A stretch of DNA of 64,000 nucleotides from an uncultured Acidimicrobiales bacterium (GTDB lineage: Bacteria; Actinomycetota; Acidimicrobiia; Acidimicrobiales; SZUA-35): NCBI GenBank assembly GCA_937922785.1, contig CALAJQ010000025.1, positions 140,301 through 204,300 on the forward strand. The letters are read 5' to 3'. Positions 17,070 through 25,567 of this stretch are shown here, piece by piece; positions within the stretch are counted from its first letter, which is position 1; every line of letters starts with the position of its first letter. The notes under the pieces are model-generated. The model saw nothing but the letters and a program-made list of their open reading frames with translations. It searched no databases and was not told where the DNA came from. Both the position numbers and the translations under genes were made by a program.

Positions 17070-17962
17070 TTGGCACTCCCGCTTCGCCACGGCCCGAGAC
17101 CGTCGGAATCCAATAGTGACGCCATTCGCCACAGCTCGCCGGACGCGCCCGTCACGTAGAGGTCTCGTTTCTCTTCGCCGCCGAAACAGAGATTGGAAGG
17201 ATTTGCCGGTGTCGGGAATTCGACGGCGAGCTGTCGGTCGGGTCCGAACACCGCAATGCGAGGACCCGGGCCGCTGTTTGTCCAGCCGCACGCCACCAGC
17301 AACGAACCGTCCGGAGCTGTGGCCATGCCATCAACACCTCGGTGATCTCCAAAGTCGTACATCACCTCATAGCGGCCCAGCGTGTGATCCGGTTCGATCT
17401 CATAAGCTCGGAGTTCACGGCATTCGGCAGGCGGAGGCATGTGGGTTTGGGCCACAAACAAGTTCTGGCGGTCGACACTAAGCAGCACGCCGTTCGGCCG
17501 GGTGGTGTCGGATGCGGCGCGGCGCAGATCCCAGCTGAAGTCGTCTCCATCTATGGGTGTGGCCACATAGACCGACTCATGGTCAAGTTCTAAGTCATCA
17601 CGGTTAGGGCCATATCTAGGGTCGCTAAACCAAATACGACCTTCGCCATCGATTGAAAGGTCGTTCGGGCTGTTCAGGCGTCTGCCTTCGAAACTGTCGG
17701 CCACGACGGTGCGGGTTCCGTCGGCCTCAAAGCGGATAACCGACCGACCTTCGTCTTGGCAGGCGTACAGCCGACCTTGTGAGTCAAGCGCCAGCCCGTT
17801 CGCCTTGCCGGTTCCTTCGTGCAGGACCACGGTCTCGCTGGTACGGGGATCAAACGCCATAATCCGGCTCGAGGGAATGTCAGTAAAGATGATCCGCGAG
17901 CCATCCCAGACTGGGCCTTCGGTGAAAGAGAACGGCCCTGCGACGGTCTCGAAGCCAGTCAT
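17066..17962 (-). CDS. SMP-30/gluconolactonase family lactonase
   Basis: 298 residues of six-bladed propeller. It has the usual Glu near the start (FTEGPVWDGSRIIFTD), the metal-binding NSPNDLSIDGEGRIWFSDPRYG (described in parts) and DGMATAPDGSLLVAC. The family hydrolyses sugar and aromatic-derived lactones with a divalent metal. In this operon it may open a lactone formed after intradiol cleavage; that is inference. It overlaps both neighbours by four bases. Confidence 0.9.
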   Translation of the reverse strand: MTGFETVAGPFSFTEGPVWDGSRIIFTDIPSSRIMAFDPRTSETVVLHEGTGKANGLALDSQGRLYACQDEGRSVIRFEADGTRTVVADSFEGRRLNSPNDLSIDGEGRIWFSDPRYGPNRDDLELDHESVYVATPIDGDDFSWDLRRAASDTTRPNGVLLSVDRQNLFVAQTHMPPPAECRELRAYEIEPDHTLGRYEVMYDFGDHRGVDGMATAPDGSLLVACGWTNSGPGPRIAVFGPDRQLAVEFPTPANPSNLCFGGEEKRDLYVTGASGELWRMASLLDSDGLGPWRSGSAK

Positions 17963-18837
17963 ATGCTCGCCCTAAATACCGAACCGTTCTCGAGCACGAC
18001 TGAGTCCAAATCGTCGCAAACCATAATCTCACCCTGGTAGCCGCCTTCTCTAACCTCATCGACATAGGCCTGGCGATCCGCTTCTGACTTAGGCGCAGGA
18101 ATGAGGTGGGTGAGCATGAGCATCGGAACTTCAAGCTCGGCCATCTGTTTGCCAATCAACCGAGTGTCAGCGTGATAGGCCATGATGTACTGCTTGTCTG
18201 GTGGTCGCTTGGCGATCACGTCCATCCGCAACGCTTCATAAACCACGACGTCTGCTCCTCGGGCCAACTCGGCCATCTCATCGCAGACCACGGTGTCACC
18301 GCTGATCGCCACAACACCATCTGGGGTTTCAACGCGGTAGCCGACTGCCCCAACAATGGGCTCATGACGCACCTGACCAGCAATCACTCGAACGTCGCTG
18401 CTGGACCAGACTTCGGTTAGGACGTCGGGGACGTCAAAGCCCCTGATGTCAATCTTGGGCTTGGGCTCACGCATGTTGTGTAGCGCTCGCACCTCGAGGT
18501 CGTCATCCCAAAGGTCAAGCATGCGTTCGCAAAAGCGGGTTGTGGGTCCGTTCGGCGCAAAGATTGGCAACCGGCCAAACTCGTCGTAGACGTCCATGGT
18601 CCAATGCGACAGCACTAGGTCTTGCAAACCGACAAGGTGATCAGAGTGATAATGAGTAAGAAACAACGCCGTTAGATCTGCGGGTGAGGAACCAGCGGCA
18701 AACAGGCGAGGAACAGTCGCACGGCCAGCATCAAATTGCAGGTGAGTTTCGGCGTGACAAACAAGCGCGCCTGCTCCGGCCCGGTCAGCCGTTGCCAGTG
18801 GCGTTCCTGTGCCTGTAACAGTGACTTTGGTCGTCAT
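17959..18837 (-). CDS. MBL-fold hydrolase (RNase Z-like), copy 2
   Basis: 292 residues. Motifs: FLTHYHSDHLVGLQDLVLSHW, then AISGDTVVCDEMA and MLTHLIPAP. It is more like its neighbour at 18834-19715 than copy 3, consistent with a tandem duplication. The gene overlaps both the SMP-30 gene and the next MBL gene by four bases. No signal peptide. Likely a binuclear metal hydrolase of a pathway ester, lactone or sulfate; the true substrate cannot be read from sequence. Confidence 0.85.
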   Translation of the reverse strand: MTTKVTVTGTGTPLATADRAGAGALVCHAETHLQFDAGRATVPRLFAAGSSPADLTALFLTHYHSDHLVGLQDLVLSHWTMDVYDEFGRLPIFAPNGPTTRFCERMLDLWDDDLEVRALHNMREPKPKIDIRGFDVPDVLTEVWSSSDVRVIAGQVRHEPIVGAVGYRVETPDGVVAISGDTVVCDEMAELARGADVVVYEALRMDVIAKRPPDKQYIMAYHADTRLIGKQMAELEVPMLMLTHLIPAPKSEADRQAYVDEVREGGYQGEIMVCDDLDSVVLENGSVFRASI

Positions 18838-19715
18838 GAGGGTTCACCTTCAGAGTTGGTTCGGTCCAGGGTGATCTTGTCGAGGTCGTTGCAGACAATC
18901 ACCTTCCCGGTGTAGCCACCGGCTCGCACGTCGGTCTCAAAACCGTCACCGCCTTCCTGATTCACCGGAGGAATCAGGTGAGTAAGCATCAACATTGGAA
19001 TCTCAAGCGATTGCATCTGTTCACCGATCCCGCGTGCGTCAGCGTGATACTCGGTGATGTAGTGCATGGCTGGTGGAAAATTGTTCAGAACGAACTCGCT
19101 ACGCATTGCTTCATACACAACAACATCTGCGCCTTGGGATAGCTCTGCAACCTCTTTGCAAACGACTGTGTCACCGGTGATCACAACTACACCGTCGGGT
19201 GTCTCAACCCGATAGCCCACCGCGCCCTCGACGGGTTCATGTCTCACCTGTCCGGCAAGAACCCGCACATCTCCGCGTGACCAAACTTCGGTCGGAGTGT
19301 CGGGGACGTCAAAACCGACGATGTCAAACTTCGGATGCGGCTGTCGCTCGTCACCGTGCGCGGACCTGACGGCCAAATCGTCGCCCCAGGCATCAAGCAT
19401 TCGTTGGCAGAATCGTTCCGTTGCTCCGTTTGGCGCGACAACGTCAAACCGGCCGTAGTTGTCTTCGAAGTCGTGTACCCAATGTGACAGCACAATGTCC
19501 TGCAAACCAACGACGTGATCAGAGTGGTAGTGGGTCAGAAAGATTGCGCTTAGGTCCTTGATGTGGGTGCCGGTGGCAGTCATTCGAGCCAGAGTGTTGC
19601 GGCCGGCATCAAACTGGAGATTCAGATCCCCGTAGCGAATAAGAACGCCCGGGCCGGCAATCTCGGCTTGGACGAGCGGCATGCCTGTACCGGTGATTAT
19701 CACCTCGGTTGTCAT
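18834..19715 (-). CDS. MBL-fold hydrolase (RNase Z-like), copy 1
   Basis: 293 residues, tandem paralogue of the next gene. It has the same FLTHYHSDHVVGLQDIVLSHW metal motif, VITGDTVVCKEVA and MLTHLIPPV. The region between the motifs (DVPDTPTEVWSRGDVRVLAGQV) is conserved in all three copies and may shape the substrate pocket. It overlaps the arylsulfotransferase gene by four bases, so the two are likely coupled in translation. Confidence 0.85.
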   Translation of the reverse strand: MTTEVIITGTGMPLVQAEIAGPGVLIRYGDLNLQFDAGRNTLARMTATGTHIKDLSAIFLTHYHSDHVVGLQDIVLSHWVHDFEDNYGRFDVVAPNGATERFCQRMLDAWGDDLAVRSAHGDERQPHPKFDIVGFDVPDTPTEVWSRGDVRVLAGQVRHEPVEGAVGYRVETPDGVVVITGDTVVCKEVAELSQGADVVVYEAMRSEFVLNNFPPAMHYITEYHADARGIGEQMQSLEIPMLMLTHLIPPVNQEGGDGFETDVRAGGYTGKVIVCNDLDKITLDRTNSEGEPS

Positions 19716-21493
19716 TGGTTTAGAACCATTTCCAGCCCTGGGTGGTCAGCCGCTATTGGCACGGCTCTAAAGGTCCGGCCAGGGCCGCCAGGCAGAAAGT
19801 CCAGAACGGTCTCACCTCCTGGAGTTACCTCACGAATACGTTTGTTGTAACCAAGTGCGGTAACGGTGTTTCCGTTCGGGCGTCGTCGGGCGCCCGACAT
19901 AAACGGTGAAAACCAGTCCTTGGATCCGTCGGCGTTGTAGTCCCACACGATCTCTGCACCATTCATTGGGTCGTCCTCATCCCAAGCCCAGACGCCTTCG
20001 GCATCAACTGGGAGTTTCACTTCCAGGATCTCGGAATACCCACCATTCATGAACGACAGTCGTTCCGGGCTTGGGTTCGGGGAAGAGTCCGCTGGCCGCC
20101 TTGACCCGTTGTTGAATATGAGCACGTCACCGGCACGAGGAACATCGTCTGGAATCCAGTGGATGTCGTGTTGCCAATCGAGCACCTTGTCCGTGGCTGG
20201 CCCTGCGCCGTAGGCCGACGTGTTCCCCCATCGATAGAGCAAGTCGCCTTTCTCGCCTTTGGCCTCGTCGGTCGTTGTGGCATGGTCGATAACCCACAGT
20301 TCGCCGTGCATAGCCGAGCTCAACATGATCTGGTCACGCTGTGGGTCATAGCTGACCGTGTTGACGTGCATGATCTGACCCATGTTGAATCGGTAGCTCG
20401 GGTACTTCGTGTAGTTAATATCGATCTTGCGGCAACCGGGACCGAGCGGACCGAAATGTGGCTTCGCTGGATCCTTGTCCTGTACAAGGTGATCGGCCGA
20501 TCGCCACTCCCACACAACCCGTGTATCCCCAGTCTCTAGGTTGGGTTCGAGTTCAAGAATTGTCTCGGTCCACCAGCGCTGAAGGTCCGGCGGTCTCATC
20601 AACACTTCGGTTGGTTGGGTTTCCCACCCAAATTCAGCCGCCTCTGCAAAAGTCTTGCCTTCGTACACGGTCACCAGAATGTTGCCGTTAGGCATCGGCT
20701 CAAAGTCATGATGCATTACACGAACACCGGGCTCAAACAACCGGTACTGCCACAGCAGCGTGCCATCAGGTTCTTCGATGCTGATAATGCCGTGTGCTCC
20801 CACTGGGAAGCAGAGCACTTCGAGCCACAGATCAGGGCAGCTGGTCCGTATTAGCCGGCCGTCGTCTCGCAAGTAAGCCGTTACAGTTTCAGACGCATGG
20901 TTGCGGTGTGGCCAGTGATGTACACGCGCTCCGTCTGGCGCCTGCAGAAAGAGATCTTTCCCCACCCAAACGTCACCCGCGTTGCAGTGCTCGTACACAA
21001 GTAGGTAGCCATCGTCCTGGCGACTGTCCGAGCCTGGCATGACGGCACCGTTCGGCTCATCTTGGTAGTTTCGGAGAAGATCGAAGTGTCTTAATGTTTC
21101 AGCTGGACCACTGTGGGCCTGAGCCAGAATCGGATTCCACTTCGGACGATCGTCGGTGGGTAACAGGTGACCTCGATCGAGACGATCTAGCCGCCGTAAC
21201 CGATTCGGTGCATCGGCGATGTCTTCGGCCGTGATGATGCCGTCAGCATCCTGATCGAGGATGCGGACGATCGCGCTGCGGCGTTCGCCGCCCGGCCAAC
21301 GGAACGGTCCACCAATCTCATCAGCGCATAGTTCTCCGTCTCTGTTTAGATCGAGCGCTTGGAGCGACTCCGACGCTGCCGCAATTTCTTCGCTGGAGAG
21401 AACATCGTCACCGTCTCGGTCAAGAGCTCTCCAGATTGTTCCGACGCGCCGAGCTTCGGCGCCGAGAATCGCCTTCGCTTCGTCGTTAGTCAC
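19712..21493 (-). CDS. Arylsulfotransferase with N-terminal EF-hand module
   Basis: 593 residues. The first 95 residues hold three EF-hand-like loops starting at Asp25 (DRDGDDVLSSEE), Asp48 (DLNRDGELCADE) and Asp80 (DQDADGIITAED). The rest is an arylsulfotransferase (ASST) propeller with HHDFEPMPNGNILV, QHDIHWIPDD and late GARRRPNGNTV motifs. ASST enzymes move a sulfuryl group from an aryl sulfate to another phenol through a histidine, without PAPS. Known ones are periplasmic, but no signal peptide is visible here. It sits between the transporter genes and the MBL genes. Confidence 0.85.
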   Translation of the reverse strand: MTNDEAKAILGAEARRVGTIWRALDRDGDDVLSSEEIAAASESLQALDLNRDGELCADEIGGPFRWPGGERRSAIVRILDQDADGIITAEDIADAPNRLRRLDRLDRGHLLPTDDRPKWNPILAQAHSGPAETLRHFDLLRNYQDEPNGAVMPGSDSRQDDGYLLVYEHCNAGDVWVGKDLFLQAPDGARVHHWPHRNHASETVTAYLRDDGRLIRTSCPDLWLEVLCFPVGAHGIISIEEPDGTLLWQYRLFEPGVRVMHHDFEPMPNGNILVTVYEGKTFAEAAEFGWETQPTEVLMRPPDLQRWWTETILELEPNLETGDTRVVWEWRSADHLVQDKDPAKPHFGPLGPGCRKIDINYTKYPSYRFNMGQIMHVNTVSYDPQRDQIMLSSAMHGELWVIDHATTTDEAKGEKGDLLYRWGNTSAYGAGPATDKVLDWQHDIHWIPDDVPRAGDVLIFNNGSRRPADSSPNPSPERLSFMNGGYSEILEVKLPVDAEGVWAWDEDDPMNGAEIVWDYNADGSKDWFSPFMSGARRRPNGNTVTALGYNKRIREVTPGGETVLDFLPGGPGRTFRAVPIAADHPGLEMVLNQ

Positions 21494-22552
21494 TTAGACC
21501 TCGACGCAGCCTTTGGCTTGGGACTTAATGAACTCAACCACAGATTCGCCACCGAGCGCTGGCCCCGACGTATGAAGATGACACCGAGCAACCCCGCCAT
21601 GATGCACGACCGATGTTGGCGGCATTTCCTCACGACATATGTCCATTGCAACGGGACACCGATTCTCAAAGGGACATCCAGGCGGAAGATTCGCTGGTGA
21701 CGGAGGCTCGGCTGTCTTGAATGACTGGCGTAGGAGCCTGCGCTTTGCCTGCTCTCGCGGATTTGGGAACGGAATCGAGGCAACCAACATCTCGGTATAT
21801 GGGTGGGTTGGCGCCTGGTATACAGCCTCGGCGGCCCCACTCTCAACTAGATAGCCCAAGTACATGACACCAACCTCATGGCTCATGTGGCTGACAACCT
21901 CGAGGTCGTGGGCGATGAAGAGAAAAGCAACACCGCGTTCACGTTGGATGTCCTGTAGCAGGTTGATCACCTGGCTCTGGATCGACACATCGAGTGCGCT
22001 AGTCGCTTCATCGGCGATCACTAGGTCGGGCTCGACTGCAAGAGCCCGGGCTATCGAGATCCGCTGCCGCTGTCCGCCAGACATCTCGTAGGGGTACCGG
22101 TCTAGGTAGTCGCGACCAAGACCAACCAGATCGAGTAAGGCACCAACAAGATCTCGACGTTCGTTACCGGGTTTAACTCCACGATGTCGGGTTATCGGGT
22201 CACCGACGATGGTTTCAGTGGTGTGCACCTGATTAAGGGACGAGAACGGGTCCTGTAGCACGGCCTGCACGCGCTTGCGGAAGCCGAGCTCGGCAGAGCG
22301 CTGAACGTGGGTGACATCAGTGCCATCGAGATGAATTGAACCGGCGTGGATATCTACCAGCTGAAGAATGGCGCGGGCCACAGTTGACTTACCCGAACCC
22401 GACTCACCGACAAGCCCGAACGTTCGCTGCGAGTCGATCTTGAACGACACATCGTTGACAGCCTTCACCGTAGGAGCCGCAGCGCCGAAGAGCTTGCTTC
22501 GTCCTCCAAAATGAACAGCCAACCGATCAACTGACAACAGCGAATCTGTCAT
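21494..22552 (-). CDS. Oligopeptide-type ABC transporter ATPase (DppF/OppF class)
   Basis: 352 residues. Walker A GLVGESGSGKSTVAR, signature MSGGQRQRISIARAL, Walker B DLVIADEATSALDVS and a C-terminal oligopeptide-transporter domain with a Cys cluster (GCPFENRCPVAMDIC) that can bind an Fe-S centre in this family. It pairs with the ATPase half of the fused protein upstream, with which its gene overlaps by four bases. Its stop directly abuts the arylsulfotransferase start, linking import to catabolism. Confidence 0.93.
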   Translation of the reverse strand: MTDSLLSVDRLAVHFGGRSKLFGAAAPTVKAVNDVSFKIDSQRTFGLVGESGSGKSTVARAILQLVDIHAGSIHLDGTDVTHVQRSAELGFRKRVQAVLQDPFSSLNQVHTTETIVGDPITRHRGVKPGNERRDLVGALLDLVGLGRDYLDRYPYEMSGGQRQRISIARALAVEPDLVIADEATSALDVSIQSQVINLLQDIQRERGVAFLFIAHDLEVVSHMSHEVGVMYLGYLVESGAAEAVYQAPTHPYTEMLVASIPFPNPREQAKRRLLRQSFKTAEPPSPANLPPGCPFENRCPVAMDICREEMPPTSVVHHGGVARCHLHTSGPALGGESVVEFIKSQAKGCVEV

Positions 22553-24516
22553 AGAGTTACCTCAGTCCATTCAGAAGCAAGCAGTTCTCTCAGCTCACCG
22601 TGGTGATGGCACCGCACAACCTCGCCAGGGGCAAGAACTTCAAGGCCAGGCAATTCGTCTCGACAACGATCGGTGGCGTGTTCGCATCGAGGCGCAAATC
22701 GACAGCCGGCAGGCCAGTCGGTAGGTGATGGAACTACACCTGGAATCACGGCCAACGGCGAATCGTCGCCGTGGTGATTCTGCGGCATCGTGTCAAGGAG
22801 GGCCTTGGTGTACGGATGACGAGGCCGAAGAAAGATGTCATCGACCGCTCCACCTTCAACAACCTGGCCGCCATACATGACAATTACCCGATCGGCGACT
22901 TCGGCAATCACACCAAGGTCATGGGTGATAATGACAATGCTCGTACCGCGCTCTTCTTGGATCTCCATAAGAAGGTCCAAGATCTGACCCTGAACTGTTA
23001 CGTCGAGAGCAGTTGTCGGTTCATCAGCGATCAACAATTTGGGGCTACACGCCAGGGCCATTGCAATTCCGACACGTTGTGCCATGCCACCAGAGAATTC
23101 GTGCGGATACTGGTCTATTCGGCGGCGCGGATCAGGCACCTTGACCTCGGCGAGCAATTCGACCGCTCGCTCGCGAGCCGCCTTCTTGTCCATATCGGTA
23201 TGTAGCAGAAGGGGCTCCATGATCTGCCGGCCGACCTTCAGGGCCGGGTTAAGCACAGCAATCGGCTCCTGGAAGATAACTCCGATGTCCTTGCCTCTGA
23301 TCTTCTGCCACTCTCGCTCGGAAATCGACGTAACGTCCTGGCCGTCAAACTTGACCGACCCACGGGTCATACGGCCCGGTGCAGGAGTTAGCCCTAGAGC
23401 CGACAACACTGTCATGCTTTTGCCAGAGCCGGACTCTCCAACGACACCGAGCGTCTCACCCGGTTGAACTGCCATCGACACGCCATTCAAGATCTGAACT
23501 GGGTCGCCTCCACCAGTGGGAAACTCGACGTCCATCGTACGGATCGAGAGCAATGAGTCTTCACGGTGAGGCCGGTCGGTCGGCGTTATCGACACTCGCT
23601 TGGAAACGGTGAGAGCGTTGCTGGTTTTGTCGCGACCAAGAGAGTCTCGTATCGCGTCGCCAAGAAGATTAAAGGAAAGAACTGTGAGCACCAAAGCACC
23701 AGCCGGCGGAACAATCTGCCAGATTCCGACGCGACGGAATTCAACCCGAGATCGAGACAGCATGACACCCCAATCGGGATCGTCCAGATTGGCGCCCACA
23801 CCGAGAAAGCTCAGGGTCGCGCCGATCAGGATGATTGCGCCAGCGATTATCGCAAACTGAACAATCAGAGAGGGCAGCAGATTGGGCGCGATGTAGCGCC
23901 GCAATATCGTCGGCGTAGACAAACCCGTGATGCGAGCGGCGTCGACGTAGAGCTCTTCCTTCTCTGCCAAGGTGACTGCGCGGGTCAGCCGTGTGAACCG
24001 GGTTGACATTGCTATGCCGACACCAACCATTGCGCTGTTTAGAGATGGAGTCAGGACAATGACGACAGCAAAAGCCAAGAGAACGATGGGTAGCGAGAAG
24101 ATGACGTCGTTGAACCACATGATCGTCCGGTCGATCCGACCGCCTCTCCAGCCCGAGAACAAGCCAAGTGGTACGCCGATGCCGACCGCAATCGACATGG
24201 CAATGAATATCGACTGAAAGGCGAAACCAGCGCCGTGAATGACACGGCTGAAGTAATCGCGCCCGAATCCGTCGGTTCCGAGCCAGTACTCGCCATTGGG
24301 TGTGAGGAAGATGTCTTGCAAGGTGGGATCACCCTTAAAGGGGTCCTTGGTTGCCACAAGTTCGGGCCAGATCCATGAGAGAACCAAGAACGCAATCCAC
24401 AGCATCGAAAGCACAGCAAGCGGATTGCGAAACATGCGCCTCCAAAACCTGCGGCGCTGGGACTGCGGCTTGTCAGGCAGTGCTTCGGCTTCTACCGGAG
24501 AATGGGCGGCTGTCAC
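22549..24516 (-). CDS. Fused ABC permease (DppC) and ATPase (DppD)
   Basis: 655 residues, about the sum of a DppC and a DppD. Residues up to about 300 are a permease with a cytoplasmic start, first membrane helix and the EAA-type loop (EELYVDAARITGLSTP). From about 320 follows an ATPase with GVVGESGSGKSMT, FSGGMAQRVGIAMAL, LLIADEPTTALDV and a C-terminal Cys-containing tail (GCRFAPRCEHATDRC). Such permease-ATPase fusions are known but uncommon in the peptide/nickel family. The gene overlaps both neighbours by four bases. Confidence 0.92.
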   Translation of the reverse strand: MTAAHSPVEAEALPDKPQSQRRRFWRRMFRNPLAVLSMLWIAFLVLSWIWPELVATKDPFKGDPTLQDIFLTPNGEYWLGTDGFGRDYFSRVIHGAGFAFQSIFIAMSIAVGIGVPLGLFSGWRGGRIDRTIMWFNDVIFSLPIVLLAFAVVIVLTPSLNSAMVGVGIAMSTRFTRLTRAVTLAEKEELYVDAARITGLSTPTILRRYIAPNLLPSLIVQFAIIAGAIILIGATLSFLGVGANLDDPDWGVMLSRSRVEFRRVGIWQIVPPAGALVLTVLSFNLLGDAIRDSLGRDKTSNALTVSKRVSITPTDRPHREDSLLSIRTMDVEFPTGGGDPVQILNGVSMAVQPGETLGVVGESGSGKSMTVLSALGLTPAPGRMTRGSVKFDGQDVTSISEREWQKIRGKDIGVIFQEPIAVLNPALKVGRQIMEPLLLHTDMDKKAARERAVELLAEVKVPDPRRRIDQYPHEFSGGMAQRVGIAMALACSPKLLIADEPTTALDVTVQGQILDLLMEIQEERGTSIVIITHDLGVIAEVADRVIVMYGGQVVEGGAVDDIFLRPRHPYTKALLDTMPQNHHGDDSPLAVIPGVVPSPTDWPAGCRFAPRCEHATDRCRDELPGLEVLAPGEVVRCHHHGELRELLASEWTEVTL

Positions 24517-25469
24517 TTTTCCAACCTCACCTTCGGGTTGAGGAATCCGTAGCTGATGTCAACCAGCAGGTTCACCGTCGCAACGGCCAAACCAACCACG
24601 ATCATGCCCCCTTGGAGCACAGTTACGTTCCGGTTGACGATTGACGTGACCAGCAACTCGCCCATGCCCCTTATGCCAAAGACAACTTCTACCGCAACAG
24701 TGAGACCGATTGCAGCGGCGGCTCTGAACCCAATGACAGTGATTGTCGGGATCATGGCGTTTGGAAGTGCGTGGCTAACAATGAGTTTTGAGGACCGAAC
24801 GCCACGCGCCCTAGCGGCGAGAACATAACGAGACTGCAGCGCATTCGCCATAGAGCTACGAAGCTGACGCTGAACAATGGCGAGCGTCGGCAGAGCTAGC
24901 GCTATGCCAGGGAGCGTGATCGACTTGAGCCATCCAGATGTCGATTCGCCCATCGACACATAGCCAACTGGATCGAACCAGCCCCAGCGGACCGCCAGCC
25001 ACCACGACAACAGCATGCCGAGGATGAAACCGGGAGCAGCGATGACGCTCGCTGCGACAATCGACAAGGTTCGGTCAAGGAGCCCGCCCGGACGAATCGC
25101 GGCTGAGATTCCGAAAAACATTCCCAAAGAAATGCCAATCAGCAAACTGAGCGACACGATGCTCAATGTGGGCCAGATCCGCTCGCCGATTAGGTCACCG
25201 ACCAGCTGATTGCGGTTAGACAGTGAGGTTCCAAGATCGCCCTGAACAACATCACCGAGCCAGTTGACAAACCTTGTTGGCAATGGATCGTCAAGGCCAA
25301 GGGCGGCCTCAACTTCAGTGACACACTCCTGGGTTGCTCCCTCACCACATACAGAAACCGCTATCGAACCGCGGCCTTCCATGGCCACCGATATGCCGAA
25401 CGTAAGCACCGCAATAGCTAGCAGCAGTGGGATGGTCGCCAAAACTCTGAATGCGATGTATTTCGCCAT
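24513..25469 (-). CDS. ABC transporter permease (DppB class)
   Basis: 318 residues with six expected membrane helices. The first helix (VLATIPLLLAIAVLTFGIS), the large extracytoplasmic loop holding LGLDDPLPTRFVNWLGDVVQGDLG and the EAA-type loop (YVLAARARGVRSSKLIVSHALPN, in parts) are all typical. It is the first gene after the substrate-binding protein gene, 98 bases downstream of it with an RNA hairpin in between. It should form the pore with the DppC half of the fused protein. Confidence 0.92.
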   Translation of the reverse strand: MAKYIAFRVLATIPLLLAIAVLTFGISVAMEGRGSIAVSVCGEGATQECVTEVEAALGLDDPLPTRFVNWLGDVVQGDLGTSLSNRNQLVGDLIGERIWPTLSIVSLSLLIGISLGMFFGISAAIRPGGLLDRTLSIVAASVIAAPGFILGMLLSWWLAVRWGWFDPVGYVSMGESTSGWLKSITLPGIALALPTLAIVQRQLRSSMANALQSRYVLAARARGVRSSKLIVSHALPNAMIPTITVIGFRAAAAIGLTVAVEVVFGIRGMGELLVTSIVNRNVTVLQGGMIVVGLAVATVNLLVDISYGFLNPKVRLEK

Positions 25470-25511
25470 AGTGCTTCTACCCCCTGACTAGTTGGGTCGA
25501 TAGTACGCAAC

Positions 25512-25541
25512 GGGGTCCCCGACTTGAAAGCCGAGGACCCC
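25512..25541 (-). terminator. Hairpin between binding-protein and permease genes
   Basis: GGGGTCCTCGGC (5' on the minus strand) can pair with GTCGGGGACCCC across a six-base loop, with two weak positions. It lies 26 bases after the binding-protein stop. No long U-run follows, so it is better seen as an mRNA-stabilising or partial attenuator structure that lets the binding protein be made in excess than as a full terminator. Confidence 0.55.
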
Positions 25542-25567
25542 AATTGCAATGCGACATGCGCAGTTTG

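Noticed and set aside
17070..17291. 74-residue N-terminal extension of the flavin monooxygenase
   Set aside because: Arg-rich, not part of the family; overlaps the SMP-30 coding region, and the ATG at 17069 sits in a perfect ATGA overlap.
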